Source: CAILUF01 sp964505265
Lineage (GTDB): Bacteria > Pseudomonadota > Alphaproteobacteria > Rickettsiales > UBA1997
Length of the DNA: 64,000 bases
Assembly: GCA_964505265.1 (NCBI GenBank)
Contig: CAZDGN010000004.1
Span: 57,586-121,585 of the forward strand
Direction: 5' to 3'
Of the stretch, positions 26,910 through 37,400 are shown in pieces. Both the position numbers and the translations under genes were made by a program. The notes under the pieces were generated by a model. It ran no database searches. It saw only the letters and a list, made by a program, of their open reading frames with translations, and was not told where the DNA came from. Numbering within the stretch: position 1 is the stretch's first letter; every line of letters begins with the position of its first letter.

Positions 26910-27649
26910 AATTTTGGCTTAGTTTTTTCACATTTTTATTTTTAATTTTAGGCAAAAATTCGTGGTGTGCTCCACTAATTTCTGGAATATCCTCAAACGA
27001 GATCAAGGTTAATACTGAATTTGAAGGTGAGCAAATTTTGCTATTTGGGGCGAAGAGCGATGCCGGAAATGTGGTAATAACTATTCGCGGTCCAAAAAAA
27101 AATTTTATCATCAATAAAAAAGAAAATATTTTAGGCATTTGGTATAATGGTGAAAGAGTAAAATTTAAGGATGCTCTTGGTTTTTACAGCTTATTTTCAA
27201 CATTTAATCACGGACAATTAATAGAAGATAGTTTAAGTGAATATGAGCTTGGAAAAAACAACATTAAATTTAATGTTTCAAGTAAGTTATCTCCTAATAA
27301 AATCAATGAATTTCGTTTGAAAATGGTTGAGTTGATGGAAGAAAAAAAATATTATGAATCGCAACCAAAAAATATCAATTTTCTTGATGAAACTCTTTTT
27401 AAAATCATGATAGATTTTCCATCAAATATTTTACTTGGAACTTATATCATAGAAATATATCTTATTAATAATGGAACTATTTTGTCCTACCAATCAATTC
27501 CAATTTTTGTAGAACAGGTTGGAATTAATTCTAAAATTACCAGTTTCTCTCGCGATCACTCCTTTTTATACGGTTTAATTGCAGTATTATTGGCGATTTT
27601 AGTTGCCCTAATTACAAATTATTTTTTTATAAAATTCGTTAAAAAATAA
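26906..27649 (+). CDS. TIGR02186-family membrane protein
   Basis: Conserved alphaproteobacterial protein of unknown function, usually next to a TauE/SafE gene as here. 247 aa: signal peptide (ending in the CAP region near residue 23), beta-rich periplasmic domain with ISSNEIKVNTEFEGEQILLFGA and VVITIRGPKK, and one C-terminal membrane helix (LYGLIAVLLAILVALI) with a short basic tail. The topology suggests a periplasmic partner of the TauE transporter; that role is inference. Confidence 0.85.
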   Translation: MKFWLSFFTFLFLILGKNSWCAPLISGISSNEIKVNTEFEGEQILLFGAKSDAGNVVITIRGPKKNFIINKKENILGIWYNGERVKFKDALGFYSLFSTFNHGQLIEDSLSEYELGKNNIKFNVSSKLSPNKINEFRLKMVELMEEKKYYESQPKNINFLDETLFKIMIDFPSNILLGTYIIEIYLINNGTILSYQSIPIFVEQVGINSKITSFSRDHSFLYGLIAVLLAILVALITNYFFIKFVKK

Positions 27650-27651
27650 AT

Positions 27652-28107
27652 ATGTCAACAATCATAATTTGCTTAGATTTATCAAATAATTCTGAAAAAA
27701 TCTTACTTCAGGCAATTAAAATTGCCAAAAAAAATCAAGCAAAATTGCATATTTTAGCAGTAATTGAAGGTTCGCATAAAAATTTGCTTTTCGGAAGTGT
27801 TGCCATTTCAACACAAAAACATTTGCAAATGCAAAAACATCTTAAGAAGCTGATTGATAATGTTTGTGCAAGCAATAATATCATTCCCACAATGAGTGTT
27901 CGCGAGGGTGAAATTGTCGAAGAAATTACCAAAGAAGTTAAGATTTTTGATGATTGCAAATTATTAATTTTTGGTAAATCCGAAAAGTCGCAATCCGATA
28001 ATGTAGTTTTACCAAAAATTGTCGGCAGAATTGGCAATAAAATTATGGCTCCAATTATGGTTATTCCTTATAATATAGCCGAAGATTTTAAGCTTGAAGT
28101 TGTTTAA
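27652..28107 (+). CDS. universal stress protein (UspA family)
   Basis: Small cytoplasmic stress protein, 151 aa, UspA fold. N-terminal strand and helix (IIICLDLSNNSEKILLQAIKIAK), LHILAVIEG, a middle H.Q.H...L region and a C-terminal GRIGNKIMAPIMVIPY. The usual ATP-binding G-x2-G-x9-G-S/T loop is only partly kept (GKSEKSQ...GRIGNKI), so nucleotide binding is uncertain. Two bases separate it from both neighbours, inside the ygfZ-to-cysteine-synthase operon. Confidence 0.85.
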   Translation: MSTIIICLDLSNNSEKILLQAIKIAKKNQAKLHILAVIEGSHKNLLFGSVAISTQKHLQMQKHLKKLIDNVCASNNIIPTMSVREGEIVEEITKEVKIFDDCKLLIFGKSEKSQSDNVVLPKIVGRIGNKIMAPIMVIPYNIAEDFKLEVV

Positions 28108-28109
28108 AT

Positions 28110-29666
28110 ATGTTTAAATCATTTTTTACCATCTCATTTTTTATTTCAATTTCTAGAATTTTAGGATTTATTCGAGATATTTTAATCGCCAAATTTGTTG
28201 GAGTTAGTATTTTGTCTGATGCTTTTTTTGGAGCATTTCGCTTACCTAATTTTTTTCGTAGAATATTTGCTGAAGGTGCTTTCAATTCAGCTTTTGTCCC
28301 AATTTTTATAGAAAAGATTTCTAACCACAAAGATTCTAAAAATCAAAATGAGGTTAAGTTTTTCGTTGCCAATATTTTTTCAATTTTGCTTTATTTTTTA
28401 CTGATTTTTGTGTTAATTATGCAAATTTTTATGCCGTTCTTTATGAAATTATTATTTCCAGGATTTTTTAATGACCCAGAAAAATCAAGGCTTCTAATTA
28501 GTTTTTCGCATATTACTATTTTTTACTTAATTTTTATTTCTCTAGTATCGTTATTTTCAGGAATTTTAAATTCTCTTAACAAATTTGCCATTCCCGCTTC
28601 ATCACCTATCATTTTAAATTTAACTTTAATTTTGATGATTATCGCCTTTGGTGCAAAATTTCCCAATTATGGTTATGCCTTGTCTTTTGGTGTTTTGATT
28701 GCCGGCTTATTGCAATTTATATTTTTGTGTTATGGTGTTTATCGCCAAGGATATTTGGTTTATCCAAAAATTCCAAAATTTAATTATGAAATCAAAAAAT
28801 TCGTTAAAAAATTATTACCTGGAATTCTTGGTGCCAATGTAATGCAAATCAATTTGTTGGTTGATTCAATTTTTGCTAGTGCTATTTTTGGAGCAATTTC
28901 TTACCTTTATTATGCCGACAGAATTAATCAACTTCCGCTTGCCATGATTGGTATTGCTATTGGCATTGCCCTATTGCCAAATTTAACGAGAAGGCTAAAA
29001 AATCAGGAATTTGAACAGGCTAATAATTTACAAAATATTGCTATCGAGGCTGGTTTGATATTGGTTTTACCTGCCACTTTAGCTTTAACAATTTTGTCAT
29101 ATCCGATAATTGATGTGCTGTTTAAAAGGGGTGCCTTTGGTGAAAATGAGGCGGTTTTAGTCGCCAAAGCCTTGATGTTTTATTCATTTGGTTTGCCTTC
29201 TTTTGTTTTGGTTAAGGTAATGGAGCCAGCTTTTTTTGCTCGAGGCAACACCAAAACCCCCATGAAAATCGCCATTTTGTGCTTAGTTAATAATATTGTT
29301 TTTAATTATATTTTTTTTATTTTAGAATTTGGTTTTGTTGGAATAATTTTGGCTTCAATTATTTCTAGTTATTTAAATTTGTTAATGCTAATTAAAATAT
29401 CAATAAAACGCCAATATTTTTATTTTCAAAAAGATTTCAGCAAAAAATTATTAATTATTGTATTGCCGACAATTCTAATGGGTTTTACTATATATATTGG
29501 TAATTATTTATTTTTCATAAACCATTTTAACAAAATTTTTTCTTTAATTTTTACCATTTTCATTGGAATTTTAGTTTATTTTTTCAGCTCATATCTTTCT
29601 GGAAGTTTAGAAATCATGGTTAATGTTTTTAAATTAAAAAAAATGAAAGATGTCAAGAATAAATAG
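28110..29666 (+). CDS. murJ: lipid II flippase MurJ
   Basis: Flips lipid II across the inner membrane for peptidoglycan synthesis (MOP superfamily). 518 aa with about 14 membrane helices. Signatures: SRILGFIRDILIAKFVG, SDAFFGAFRLPNFFRRIFAEGAFNSAFVP near the N-terminus, LPLAMIGIAIGIALLPNL, and DVLFKRGAFGE. Length is typical. With murA, the Slt enzyme and the LPS-export gene, it indicates a full envelope. The following methyltransferase gene overlaps it by 17 bases. Confidence 0.97.
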   Translation: MFKSFFTISFFISISRILGFIRDILIAKFVGVSILSDAFFGAFRLPNFFRRIFAEGAFNSAFVPIFIEKISNHKDSKNQNEVKFFVANIFSILLYFLLIFVLIMQIFMPFFMKLLFPGFFNDPEKSRLLISFSHITIFYLIFISLVSLFSGILNSLNKFAIPASSPIILNLTLILMIIAFGAKFPNYGYALSFGVLIAGLLQFIFLCYGVYRQGYLVYPKIPKFNYEIKKFVKKLLPGILGANVMQINLLVDSIFASAIFGAISYLYYADRINQLPLAMIGIAIGIALLPNLTRRLKNQEFEQANNLQNIAIEAGLILVLPATLALTILSYPIIDVLFKRGAFGENEAVLVAKALMFYSFGLPSFVLVKVMEPAFFARGNTKTPMKIAILCLVNNIVFNYIFFILEFGFVGIILASIISSYLNLLMLIKISIKRQYFYFQKDFSKKLLIIVLPTILMGFTIYIGNYLFFINHFNKIFSLIFTIFIGILVYFFSSYLSGSLEIMVNVFKLKKMKDVKNK

Positions 29667-30675
29667 TGATGATGAGGTCAAAAAATTTCAAGATTTAAAA
29701 ATTGCAAATATCAAGAAATATTTTGATAAATATGATGTAGACATCGAATATATCTGGCTTAAGGGCAATATTCGCCGTAAAATTAATATGGCAGTAAATA
29801 GCGATAATCAGCTTGGGACTATTCAAGAAAAAACACACAAAATTATTCCAACCCAAAATATAATTTTTGCCAATCAAGAAATAAACAATTTGTTGGTGGT
29901 GATGCAAAAATTCTTAAATAAATTTCCGCGGGGTAAAATTTCGCAAATAAATATCACTAATTTTGATAATATTTTGGATTTAATAATAAGCGTTTCTCAA
30001 AAGCTTAATAGTGAAGATGAGATTAAAATTGTCAATTTTGCTAAAGAAAACAATGTTAATGTTTCACTGAAAATTAACGGTGCAATTTTTTTATTATTTT
30101 TGCAACAACCAAATTTTATTGAAATTAATAGTCTAAAAATCGAAATGCCGAGCGAAGCCTTTATTCAACCATCAAAAGAGGGTTTAAATATTATTTTAGA
30201 TTTTTTACAAAAACAAATTTCAGCAATTCAACCAGTAAAAAAAAATTTAGATTTATATTCGGGTTGCGCTCTTTATTCATTTGCTTTGGCTTCACAAATT
30301 AAGCATTCAAGTTGTTTTGAAGGAAATGAAAATATGGTTAAAGCCATAAAAACTAATGCAAAAAATTTAGGATTAAATGCCAAAATTTCAGCTTTTACGA
30401 GGGACTTGTATAGTGACCCACTAAATTATAAAGAATTAAATAATTATGATAATATCATCATTAATCCACCTAGAAATGGTGCCGAGCCCCAAATTTTAAA
30501 TATCGCAAAATCCAGTGTTAAATCCTTACAATATATATCTTGCAACCCCCAATCACTTGCTCGAGATACCAAAATTCTAATTGACTCAAATTATAAATTA
30601 ACTAATATTATTTCATTAGATCAATTTTATTTAACTAACCATCAAGAAGTATTAACTAATTTTGTTAAAATATAA
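29650..30675 (+). CDS. RlmC/RlmD/TrmA-like RNA 5-methyluridine methyltransferase
   Basis: Predicted RNA (uracil-C5) methyltransferase, probably on 23S rRNA. 341 aa. The C-terminal Rossmann domain has LDLYSGCALYSFAL (SAM motif I), the IINPPRNGAEP motif, and the catalytic Cys in YISCNPQSLARD. The N-terminal part keeps the RRKINMAV and LGTIQEKTHKIIPTQ segments but lacks a TRAM domain and the four Fe-S cysteines of RlmD, so it is a shortened form. Overlaps murJ by 17 bases and the next gene by one. Confidence 0.85.
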   Translation: MSRINSDDEVKKFQDLKIANIKKYFDKYDVDIEYIWLKGNIRRKINMAVNSDNQLGTIQEKTHKIIPTQNIIFANQEINNLLVVMQKFLNKFPRGKISQINITNFDNILDLIISVSQKLNSEDEIKIVNFAKENNVNVSLKINGAIFLLFLQQPNFIEINSLKIEMPSEAFIQPSKEGLNIILDFLQKQISAIQPVKKNLDLYSGCALYSFALASQIKHSSCFEGNENMVKAIKTNAKNLGLNAKISAFTRDLYSDPLNYKELNNYDNIIINPPRNGAEPQILNIAKSSVKSLQYISCNPQSLARDTKILIDSNYKLTNIISLDQFYLTNHQEVLTNFVKI

Positions 30676-31688
30676 TGTCAAAAACGCAGCTTAAAAAAAT
30701 CGAAGAAATCTCCTACCTTTTTGGCAATACCCCTCTGATTGAAGTTGTTTTTAAATATAAAAATAAAATTTTAAATATTTACGGTAAATACGAAGCCCAA
30801 AATTATAGCGGATCCATCAAAGATCGGATTGCTTTACATATTTTAAAATATTCTTATCAACATAATTTAATCAAGGAGGGTGATTTAATTATTGAGGCCA
30901 CTAGTGGAAATACAGGCATAGCTTTTAGTGCGCTTGGAGCACATTTAGGTCATAAGGTAAAAATTATAATGCCAGATTGGCTTAGTAAAGAACGCTATGA
31001 TGTTATCAAGCTTTATGGGGCTGAAGTTGTAAAGATTTCGAAAGAAGAGGGGGGATTTATTCGTTCAATTGAAGATGCAAACAACTTAGTTTTAAAATGC
31101 AAGGATGTTTTTTGTCCGCAACAATTTACCAATATTGAGAATGTCAATGCTCATTTTCTCTCGACCGCTCCTGAATTTTTTTCACAAATGGAAAATTTCG
31201 CCAAAAAACCCACACATTTTGTGGCAGGAGTTGGCACTGGTGGAACCATAATGGGATTCTTAAAATTTTGCCAATATAAAAATCTTGAGACAAATTGTCA
31301 CCCGCTTGAGCCTTTAAATTCGCCAACTTTAAGCACTGGTGGTAAAAAAATCGGTGCCCACCGAATTCAAGGAATTTCTGATGAATTTATTCCAGAAATT
31401 TTAAAATTAAATCAACTTAAACCAATTGTAAGCGTTGATGACTGCGATGCTATAATTATGGCGCAAAAAATTAATCAGGCGGGATTATCTGTTGGAATTT
31501 CAACGGGCGGAAATTTTATTGGTGCTTTAAAATTGCTCGAGGCTAGCGATTTCAAAGGGGTAATCGGAACTATATTTTGTGATTCGGCCTTAAAATATTT
31601 ATCAACCGATTTGACCAAGAAAGAAAATATCAAAGAAAATTTATTAAGTCCAGAGGTAGAAATTTTGGCAATTAATTCATTTAAATAA
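30675..31688 (+). CDS. PLP-dependent cysteine synthase family protein
   Basis: Predicted O-acetylserine sulfhydrylase or closely related beta-replacement enzyme. 337 aa. Seen: the PLP lysine region NYSGSIKDRIA (around residues 40-50), substrate loop EATSGNTGIAF, the phosphate-binding glycine loop GVGTGGTIMG near 187-196, and GISTGGNFIGA. The MPDWLSKERYDVI segment and EEGGFIRSI insertion are typical of the CysK/CBS group, not of tryptophan synthase. CysK or cystathionine beta-synthase cannot be told apart safely. Last gene of the operon before the SRP RNA. Confidence 0.88.
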   Translation: MSKTQLKKIEEISYLFGNTPLIEVVFKYKNKILNIYGKYEAQNYSGSIKDRIALHILKYSYQHNLIKEGDLIIEATSGNTGIAFSALGAHLGHKVKIIMPDWLSKERYDVIKLYGAEVVKISKEEGGFIRSIEDANNLVLKCKDVFCPQQFTNIENVNAHFLSTAPEFFSQMENFAKKPTHFVAGVGTGGTIMGFLKFCQYKNLETNCHPLEPLNSPTLSTGGKKIGAHRIQGISDEFIPEILKLNQLKPIVSVDDCDAIIMAQKINQAGLSVGISTGGNFIGALKLLEASDFKGVIGTIFCDSALKYLSTDLTKKENIKENLLSPEVEILAINSFK

Positions 31689-31733
31689 AAAACTAGGTTG
31701 ATTAATTTTTTAAAATATTCCAAAATAATTATT

Positions 31734-31817
31734 GGTGGAAATGGGCGATTGATAAATTTAACGGGTCAGATTTGAAAGAAAGCATCCCAAAACTTATTTG
31801 GTCGGGTCATTTCCACT
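31734..31817 (+). ncRNA. ffs: signal recognition particle RNA (4.5S type)
   Basis: The RNA of the bacterial SRP. The 5' segment GTGGAAATG (31735-31743) pairs perfectly with CATTTCCAC (31808-31816). The apical part carries the conserved SRP54-binding core GGGTCAG...GAAAGAAAGCATCCC (about 31763-31788), in which GTCAG and AGCA form the symmetric loop of helix 8 and GAAA the tetraloop region. A T-run follows directly, acting as terminator. Position just upstream of dnaX is the usual one in Alphaproteobacteria. Exact ends are uncertain by a few bases. Confidence 0.88.
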
Positions 31818-31870
31818 TTTTACATAACTTTTCCTATAAGATATTTCAACTTAAATTTACTAAATAAATA

Positions 31871-33187
31871 ATGTCATCATCTTATGTAGTTTTAGCCAGA
31901 AAATATCGTCCGCAAAATTTTGATGAATTGGTTGGGCAAGATGTTTTGGTTAAAACCTTAACTAATGCCATTAAAAATAATCGACTGCACCATGCCTATA
32001 TATTGCATGGCATTCGCGGTATTGGCAAAACAACTACGGCCAGAATTATTGCTAAAACTTTGAATTGTTTAAATGACGAAACTCGAAATCAAGGTATTGC
32101 TTGTGGTCTTTGCAAAAACTGCGTTGCCATCAGCAATTCTCATCATCAAGATGTTTTAGAGCTTGATGCGGCAAGTAAGACTGGAGTTAATGATGTTAGG
32201 CAAATTATTGAATCAATTGCATATAAGCCAGTTGAAGCCCGCTATAAAATTTACATTATCGATGAATTTCATATGATGAGCGACTCGGCGTTTAATGCTT
32301 TTTTAAAAACTATCGAAGAGCCCCCAGCCGATGTTAAATTTATTTTTGCCACCACCGAAATTCGTGAGGTTCCGCAAACCATTTTATCGCGTTGTCAAAA
32401 ATTTGACTTACGTCGTCTTGATGAAAATGAGATTGTTTTGCATTTAAAAAATATCCTCGCCAAAGAGGGTTTTGAAGCGCATCAGCAGGCTTTAAATTTG
32501 ATAGCAAAAATTTCCGAGGGTTCGGTTCGTGATTCTTTATCTCTTCTTGACCAAGCCTTGGCTAGCAACAATCATCAACAGCTTTTGACTAGCGATATTG
32601 TAGAAAAAATGCTTGGCATGAATGACCGCAATTTGGTGTTGGAATTATTTGAAAATTTACTCAATGGAGATTTCTCAAAAGCTCAACAAAGTTTTTTGAA
32701 AATTTATCAATCATCTTCCGATGTTTCGCAGTTGATATTGGATTTGCTGGAGTTGCTACATAATGTGATAATTTTAAAAACCATTAACAATATTAATAAT
32801 AATAGTTTTTCTGCCAATCAATTAAAAAAACTGCAAGATTTTGCTCAAAATAATGATTTATCACGCTTGCTTCGAATTTGGCAATTACTCTCTAAAGCTA
32901 AAGCTGAAAGTAATTTGATGAACCCAGCTCGAATGTTTTTTGAAATTTTGATGGTTAGAATTTGTCATTTAATTGCTTTGCCAGAATTAAAAAATATTCT
33001 GCTGGAATTGGAACAACAAAACAACTCCAATTCTATCGAAAATCAAATTGTAAATCATCACGAAAATCATACAAATATCGCTGGCGAGACCACTGAAAAT
33101 AAAGTTAATTCCATCCAAAAAATTGAGCCTGAATTGGTGTTGAAAATTTTACAAAATTTTGAAGGTTCTAAAATTTTAAATTCTTAA
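31871..33187 (+). CDS. dnaX: DNA polymerase III subunit gamma/tau, short form
   Basis: Clamp-loader ATPase. 438 aa. Seen: RKYRPQNFDELVGQ, Walker A HGIRGIGKTTTARIIAK (about 46-62), zinc cysteines CGLCKNC, Walker B IIDEFHMM, the EEPPADVKFIFATTE block, and SRCQKFDLRRL with the sensor SRC. The protein ends at about the length of E. coli gamma, so the tau-specific C-terminal domains that bind DnaB and the polymerase appear to be absent. Directly follows the SRP RNA; 127 bases before the next gene. Confidence 0.95.
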   Translation: MSSSYVVLARKYRPQNFDELVGQDVLVKTLTNAIKNNRLHHAYILHGIRGIGKTTTARIIAKTLNCLNDETRNQGIACGLCKNCVAISNSHHQDVLELDAASKTGVNDVRQIIESIAYKPVEARYKIYIIDEFHMMSDSAFNAFLKTIEEPPADVKFIFATTEIREVPQTILSRCQKFDLRRLDENEIVLHLKNILAKEGFEAHQQALNLIAKISEGSVRDSLSLLDQALASNNHQQLLTSDIVEKMLGMNDRNLVLELFENLLNGDFSKAQQSFLKIYQSSSDVSQLILDLLELLHNVIILKTINNINNNSFSANQLKKLQDFAQNNDLSRLLRIWQLLSKAKAESNLMNPARMFFEILMVRICHLIALPELKNILLELEQQNNSNSIENQIVNHHENHTNIAGETTENKVNSIQKIEPELVLKILQNFEGSKILNS

Positions 33188-33314
33188 TAATTTTTTGCCT
33201 CAAAATGAAAATCATCAAGATTCAACCTTTTATTGTTTATTAAATAATTGATTTTACTATGGCATAGGTTAAATTATTTTTATAAATCATTTTTTTAAAA
33301 TTAAGCCAAAAAAT

Positions 33315-34358
33315 ATGTCAGATAAAAAAATTAAAATATTATGTGTTGAAGATGAAATTGACATTCGCACCAACATTTCCGATATATTGCGAGATGAAGG
33401 CTACGAAGTAATAGAAGCCGAAAATGGCTATCACGGTTATGAGTTATTTATTGAGCATCGCCCCGATTTAATTATTTCTGATATTATGATGCCAAAGCTG
33501 GATGGTTTTGGTTTGCTTAAAATGGTTCGCGACACTACAGGATTGAAAAATTCTACTATTCCATTTATCTTTTTAACTGCGCTTGGACAAAAAGAAAATG
33601 TAATTAAGGGTGTAAATTTAAGTGCTAATGATTATTTGGTTAAGCCAATTGATTTTGATTTGCTAATCGCAAAAGTCAAAGAAAAAACTGAAAATTCTAA
33701 ACGAGTTGATGATGTACATCAAGGTCAAATTTCTAATTTAAAAAATCAAATTTCGGTAATGCTTCCAAAAGATGTATTTAATTATCTGGATGTAATTATT
33801 GAAATTTCTGGAAATCTTAAAAATGAGCCTTATGGTCCTCTACCGCATCGTTCTTATCTTGAAGAAATTAAGAAAATTTATTTAAATTCCATAAGTTTGC
33901 GGGCGGTAATTAATAATTCATTGGATCACGATTTAATTGATTCTAAATTAAAAGCCGAGGAAGAAATTATTCAGCTTGGTGATTTTATCAACGAATTTTT
34001 AGAAAATGTTGATGAGAATTTTGTAAAGAAAATTGAGGTGACTAACCCACATAATATGCACCTTCTTCCTTCTGTTAAAATTGACAAAATTACCCTTATT
34101 GAAGTTTTTGGCTTAATTTTATTTGATATAGCTAAAGCAGAAATTTCTAGTAAAATTAGAATTAGTGCAATGCTCGATCATTTGAAACAAATTGTGTTAA
34201 TTTTTAACTATGAATCGGTAAAAAATTATAATGATATCTTTCTTAATAAAGAAAAAATTTTTAAGGCATTAAATCGTCAAAATTGTCGCTTTGAGATGGT
34301 TGATCACAAGAAAAATACTGCCGTAATTATTATCCCAGAATATAGAATTAATCACTAG
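33315..34358 (+). CDS. response regulator with degenerate histidine-kinase-like C-terminus
   Basis: 347 aa. Residues 1-125 form a receiver domain with acidic pocket (VEDE), phosphoacceptor Asp56 (IISDIMMPKLDG), the Thr of FLTA and Lys of LVKPID. Residues about 145-215 resemble a HisKA dimerisation domain, including a GPLPHRSYLEEIKKIYLNS...LRAVINNSLD segment like the helix 2 region of kinases, but where SHELRTPL should stand it has LPKDVFNYL, so the phospho-His is missing. The remainder resembles a shrunken ATPase domain without clear N or G boxes. A phosphotransfer or scaffold role similar in idea to ChpT is possible; inference. Not clearly in an operon. Confidence 0.78.
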   Translation: MSDKKIKILCVEDEIDIRTNISDILRDEGYEVIEAENGYHGYELFIEHRPDLIISDIMMPKLDGFGLLKMVRDTTGLKNSTIPFIFLTALGQKENVIKGVNLSANDYLVKPIDFDLLIAKVKEKTENSKRVDDVHQGQISNLKNQISVMLPKDVFNYLDVIIEISGNLKNEPYGPLPHRSYLEEIKKIYLNSISLRAVINNSLDHDLIDSKLKAEEEIIQLGDFINEFLENVDENFVKKIEVTNPHNMHLLPSVKIDKITLIEVFGLILFDIAKAEISSKIRISAMLDHLKQIVLIFNYESVKNYNDIFLNKEKIFKALNRQNCRFEMVDHKKNTAVIIIPEYRINH

Positions 34359-34423
34359 ATTTTTTAGAAAAAAACTATAAATTTTACCTTGAAATATTTA
34401 AAATCGTGATTTGCTAACAAGAT

Positions 34424-37400
34424 ATGTTTAAGAGACCATCAAAAAACCTTGCGAAAAAATATCAATTTTTTTCCAAAAAAAATAAAAATTATCAGCAAAA
34501 AATAAATCACAATCCCTATGATAGTCAAGACGATAAACGCTCGTTAAATATAAATAAAATTCCTAAAATTAAAATTAAATTACCTTTTTTTTATAAAATT
34601 TCCTTTTCTTTGACCGTTTTTATTGGCTTGATTTTGTTTTATTTTTTAGTTTTGGTTTCAAGTAAACCTCGTGAAATAAAATATATCACTAAAAAAGTTC
34701 AAAATTATTTAAGTGAAAATTACCAAGATACCATTAAAATCAATGAAACATTAGTAAATTTTACTTATTACGGTAGTTTCAAGGTTGCCATTAATCAAAT
34801 TTCTATAGCCTATCAAGATACAAAGATTGATGATCAAAATAATAAAATTTATGACACCAAATATTTAAATATTCCAAGAGTCGAGGGGGAATTTTCGATA
34901 TTTGAAATATTGCGACTTAGATTTAGTCCGGTTAAAGTTAAGATTATTCGCCCAGAAATCTTTATTGACAATCCAAATGGTTTAAATGAAATATTCAAAA
35001 GCTCAAAAGACTCTGCCGATAACCAGCAATTATCGACTTTAATAAATTTTTTATCATCACTTCGTAAAAATAAAAATCCGATTGAAAATTTTGAAATCGA
35101 AAATGCTAAAATATTAATTTTTAATTCAAAAATTCAAAGTGAAATTACTGTTGAAAATGCTAAAATTAACTCAAAACTAAACAAAGATACCCTTGATATT
35201 TTTATTCAAAGCTTAATTTTTGTATCACGAAATAAATCTGAGTTTAAACTTGATTCAAATTGCAAATTATCTAAGATCGATGGTTTAAAATGCGATGCCA
35301 ACATTTATAATTTTATGCCCAACTCGTTGGTTGGATTTCATTCAATTTTTGACGATCTTGACAATATCGATACCAATATTTCAGGTTTAATAAATCTTAC
35401 TGTAAACCCAAATAAGTCTTTCAATAATTTGAAGTTTAAAGTGCAATCCGAAAAAGGAAATTTTTATTTCCAAGAATTTTTTAAAGATAAAATTGACTTC
35501 AAGCAGTTAATTGTCGATGGAGAATATAATAGCATCGATAAGATATTAAATTTTAATAATATTGAAACTGAATTGGTTAGTAAAATAGCCAATCAAACGG
35601 AAATTTCAAATCCAAAACTAAAATTATCCCTTCAACTTTCACTACTTAAACAAGATGAACTCAGATATGAATTTAATATTGGACTAAAAAATGCTCTAAT
35701 TAATGAGATTGAGAGATTTTGGCCAATTAATTTATCACAAAACGGTATTCGAAATTGGGTTTTAAAAAGCATTAAAAATGGTATTATGAATGATGGTTTT
35801 GTTAAATTTATTATCGATCAAAAACTTAATGAATCTGAGTTAAAATCTTTAAATGCCCAATTTGATTTTAATAATACTAACCTTACTTACGATAAAAACT
35901 TTCCTGAAATTTCCAACATTAATGGTTTAGCTTTTTTTTCAAAAAATGATATGAAGATTTTTGTCAAAAATGGTGAGGTTTTAAAAAGTAAAATTAGCAA
36001 TGCTGAAATTTCAATTGCCGATTTTAATATGCCAACAAATATTTTGACAATTAAGGGCAATCTTGATGGCAAAGCCTTTGATGGCCTAAAACATGTTTCA
36101 AACCATCCTGATTTTACTAATGAGGTAGAAAATTATTTAAATGGTGATGCCAAAAGTTCATTTGAAATTAACCTTCCTTTAATGGATAAATTGGCTCTTA
36201 AAGATATTTTTTTATCGGTAAATTCAAATATTTCTGGTTTAAAAAATGATTTTGCCAAAGGTGATATTTATGTTGATTTGAAGAAGGATTTTGGGTCAAA
36301 TATTTTTAAAACCCAGATTAATCTTGACAAGGCAAGCCTTGATATTGCTGAGTTAGTTTTGGAAAAAACTGTTAAAGAAAATGGAATATTAAATTTTGAT
36401 TTAGATTTAGAAAATGATAAAATTTTGAATTTTAAAAATGTTGTTTTAACTAGGGGTAATAATGAAAAAAGCTTAAATTATGCAAAAATTCTTGGTGAAT
36501 TTGCTCTAGAATATAATCCTCTAAAAATATTAAAAGTTAATTTAAAAAATCAAAATTTTGGTAAAAATAATTATGATTTTGTCTATAATAACAATCCCAC
36601 AAATTCATCTACAAGCCTTGATATCAAGGGTAAATATCTAAATTTAAAAAATATATTTAAAAATAAAATCAGTTCTTCAAAAAAATTTTCTTTACAAAAA
36701 ATTCTAGGAAATAAATTAAATGTTAATGTTAATCTCAATAATTTAGAGCTAAAAAAAGGCACAAAATATAATAATATTTTATTAAATTTATCTTGTCAAA
36801 AAGGAATTTGTCAATCAGGAACTATCTCGGCAGGTTATAATAAGGGTAAAAATCAAATCAAAAATATTTTCTTAAAAATTAACAAAAATCCAAAAAAAGA
36901 TAAATCTAGTGAATATATTTTATCTGGTCAAATTGCTGATGTTGGCACATTAATTGAAGCGCTTGGAATATCAAATTTAATTGGCGATGGTAATGTTAAA
37001 ATTGAGGTAGCTCAAAAAATTAATAATGATAAATTAATTTTAGATGGCTCAATTAAATCAAGTTCCGATATTACAATTTACGAAAATGAAAAGGTAAAAA
37101 AACTCGCAAAAAATAATTTATATTCGCAAGTTAAAGATAAAATATTTTCAAGCGAAAAAACCACTTTTGGTTCAATGAAAATCGATTTTTCTTTGATTGA
37201 AAATGAGTTAATTTTAAAATCATTAATTGCCAATAATTTTAAAATTGGCATTACCTCCAAGGGCACTATTAATTTAGATGACAATGCCATACAATTAAAA
37301 GGTATGATAGTTCCTGGATATTTAGTTAATAGCTTGTTTGGCCTCGGAAAGGTTCCGGTTTTAGGTTCGGTGATTAAGGGTTTATTAACAGGCGAGGAGG

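Noticed and set aside
26866..27138. Minus-strand frame of 90 aa over the TIGR02186 start
   Set aside because: Antisense to two well-supported genes and with no recognisable features.
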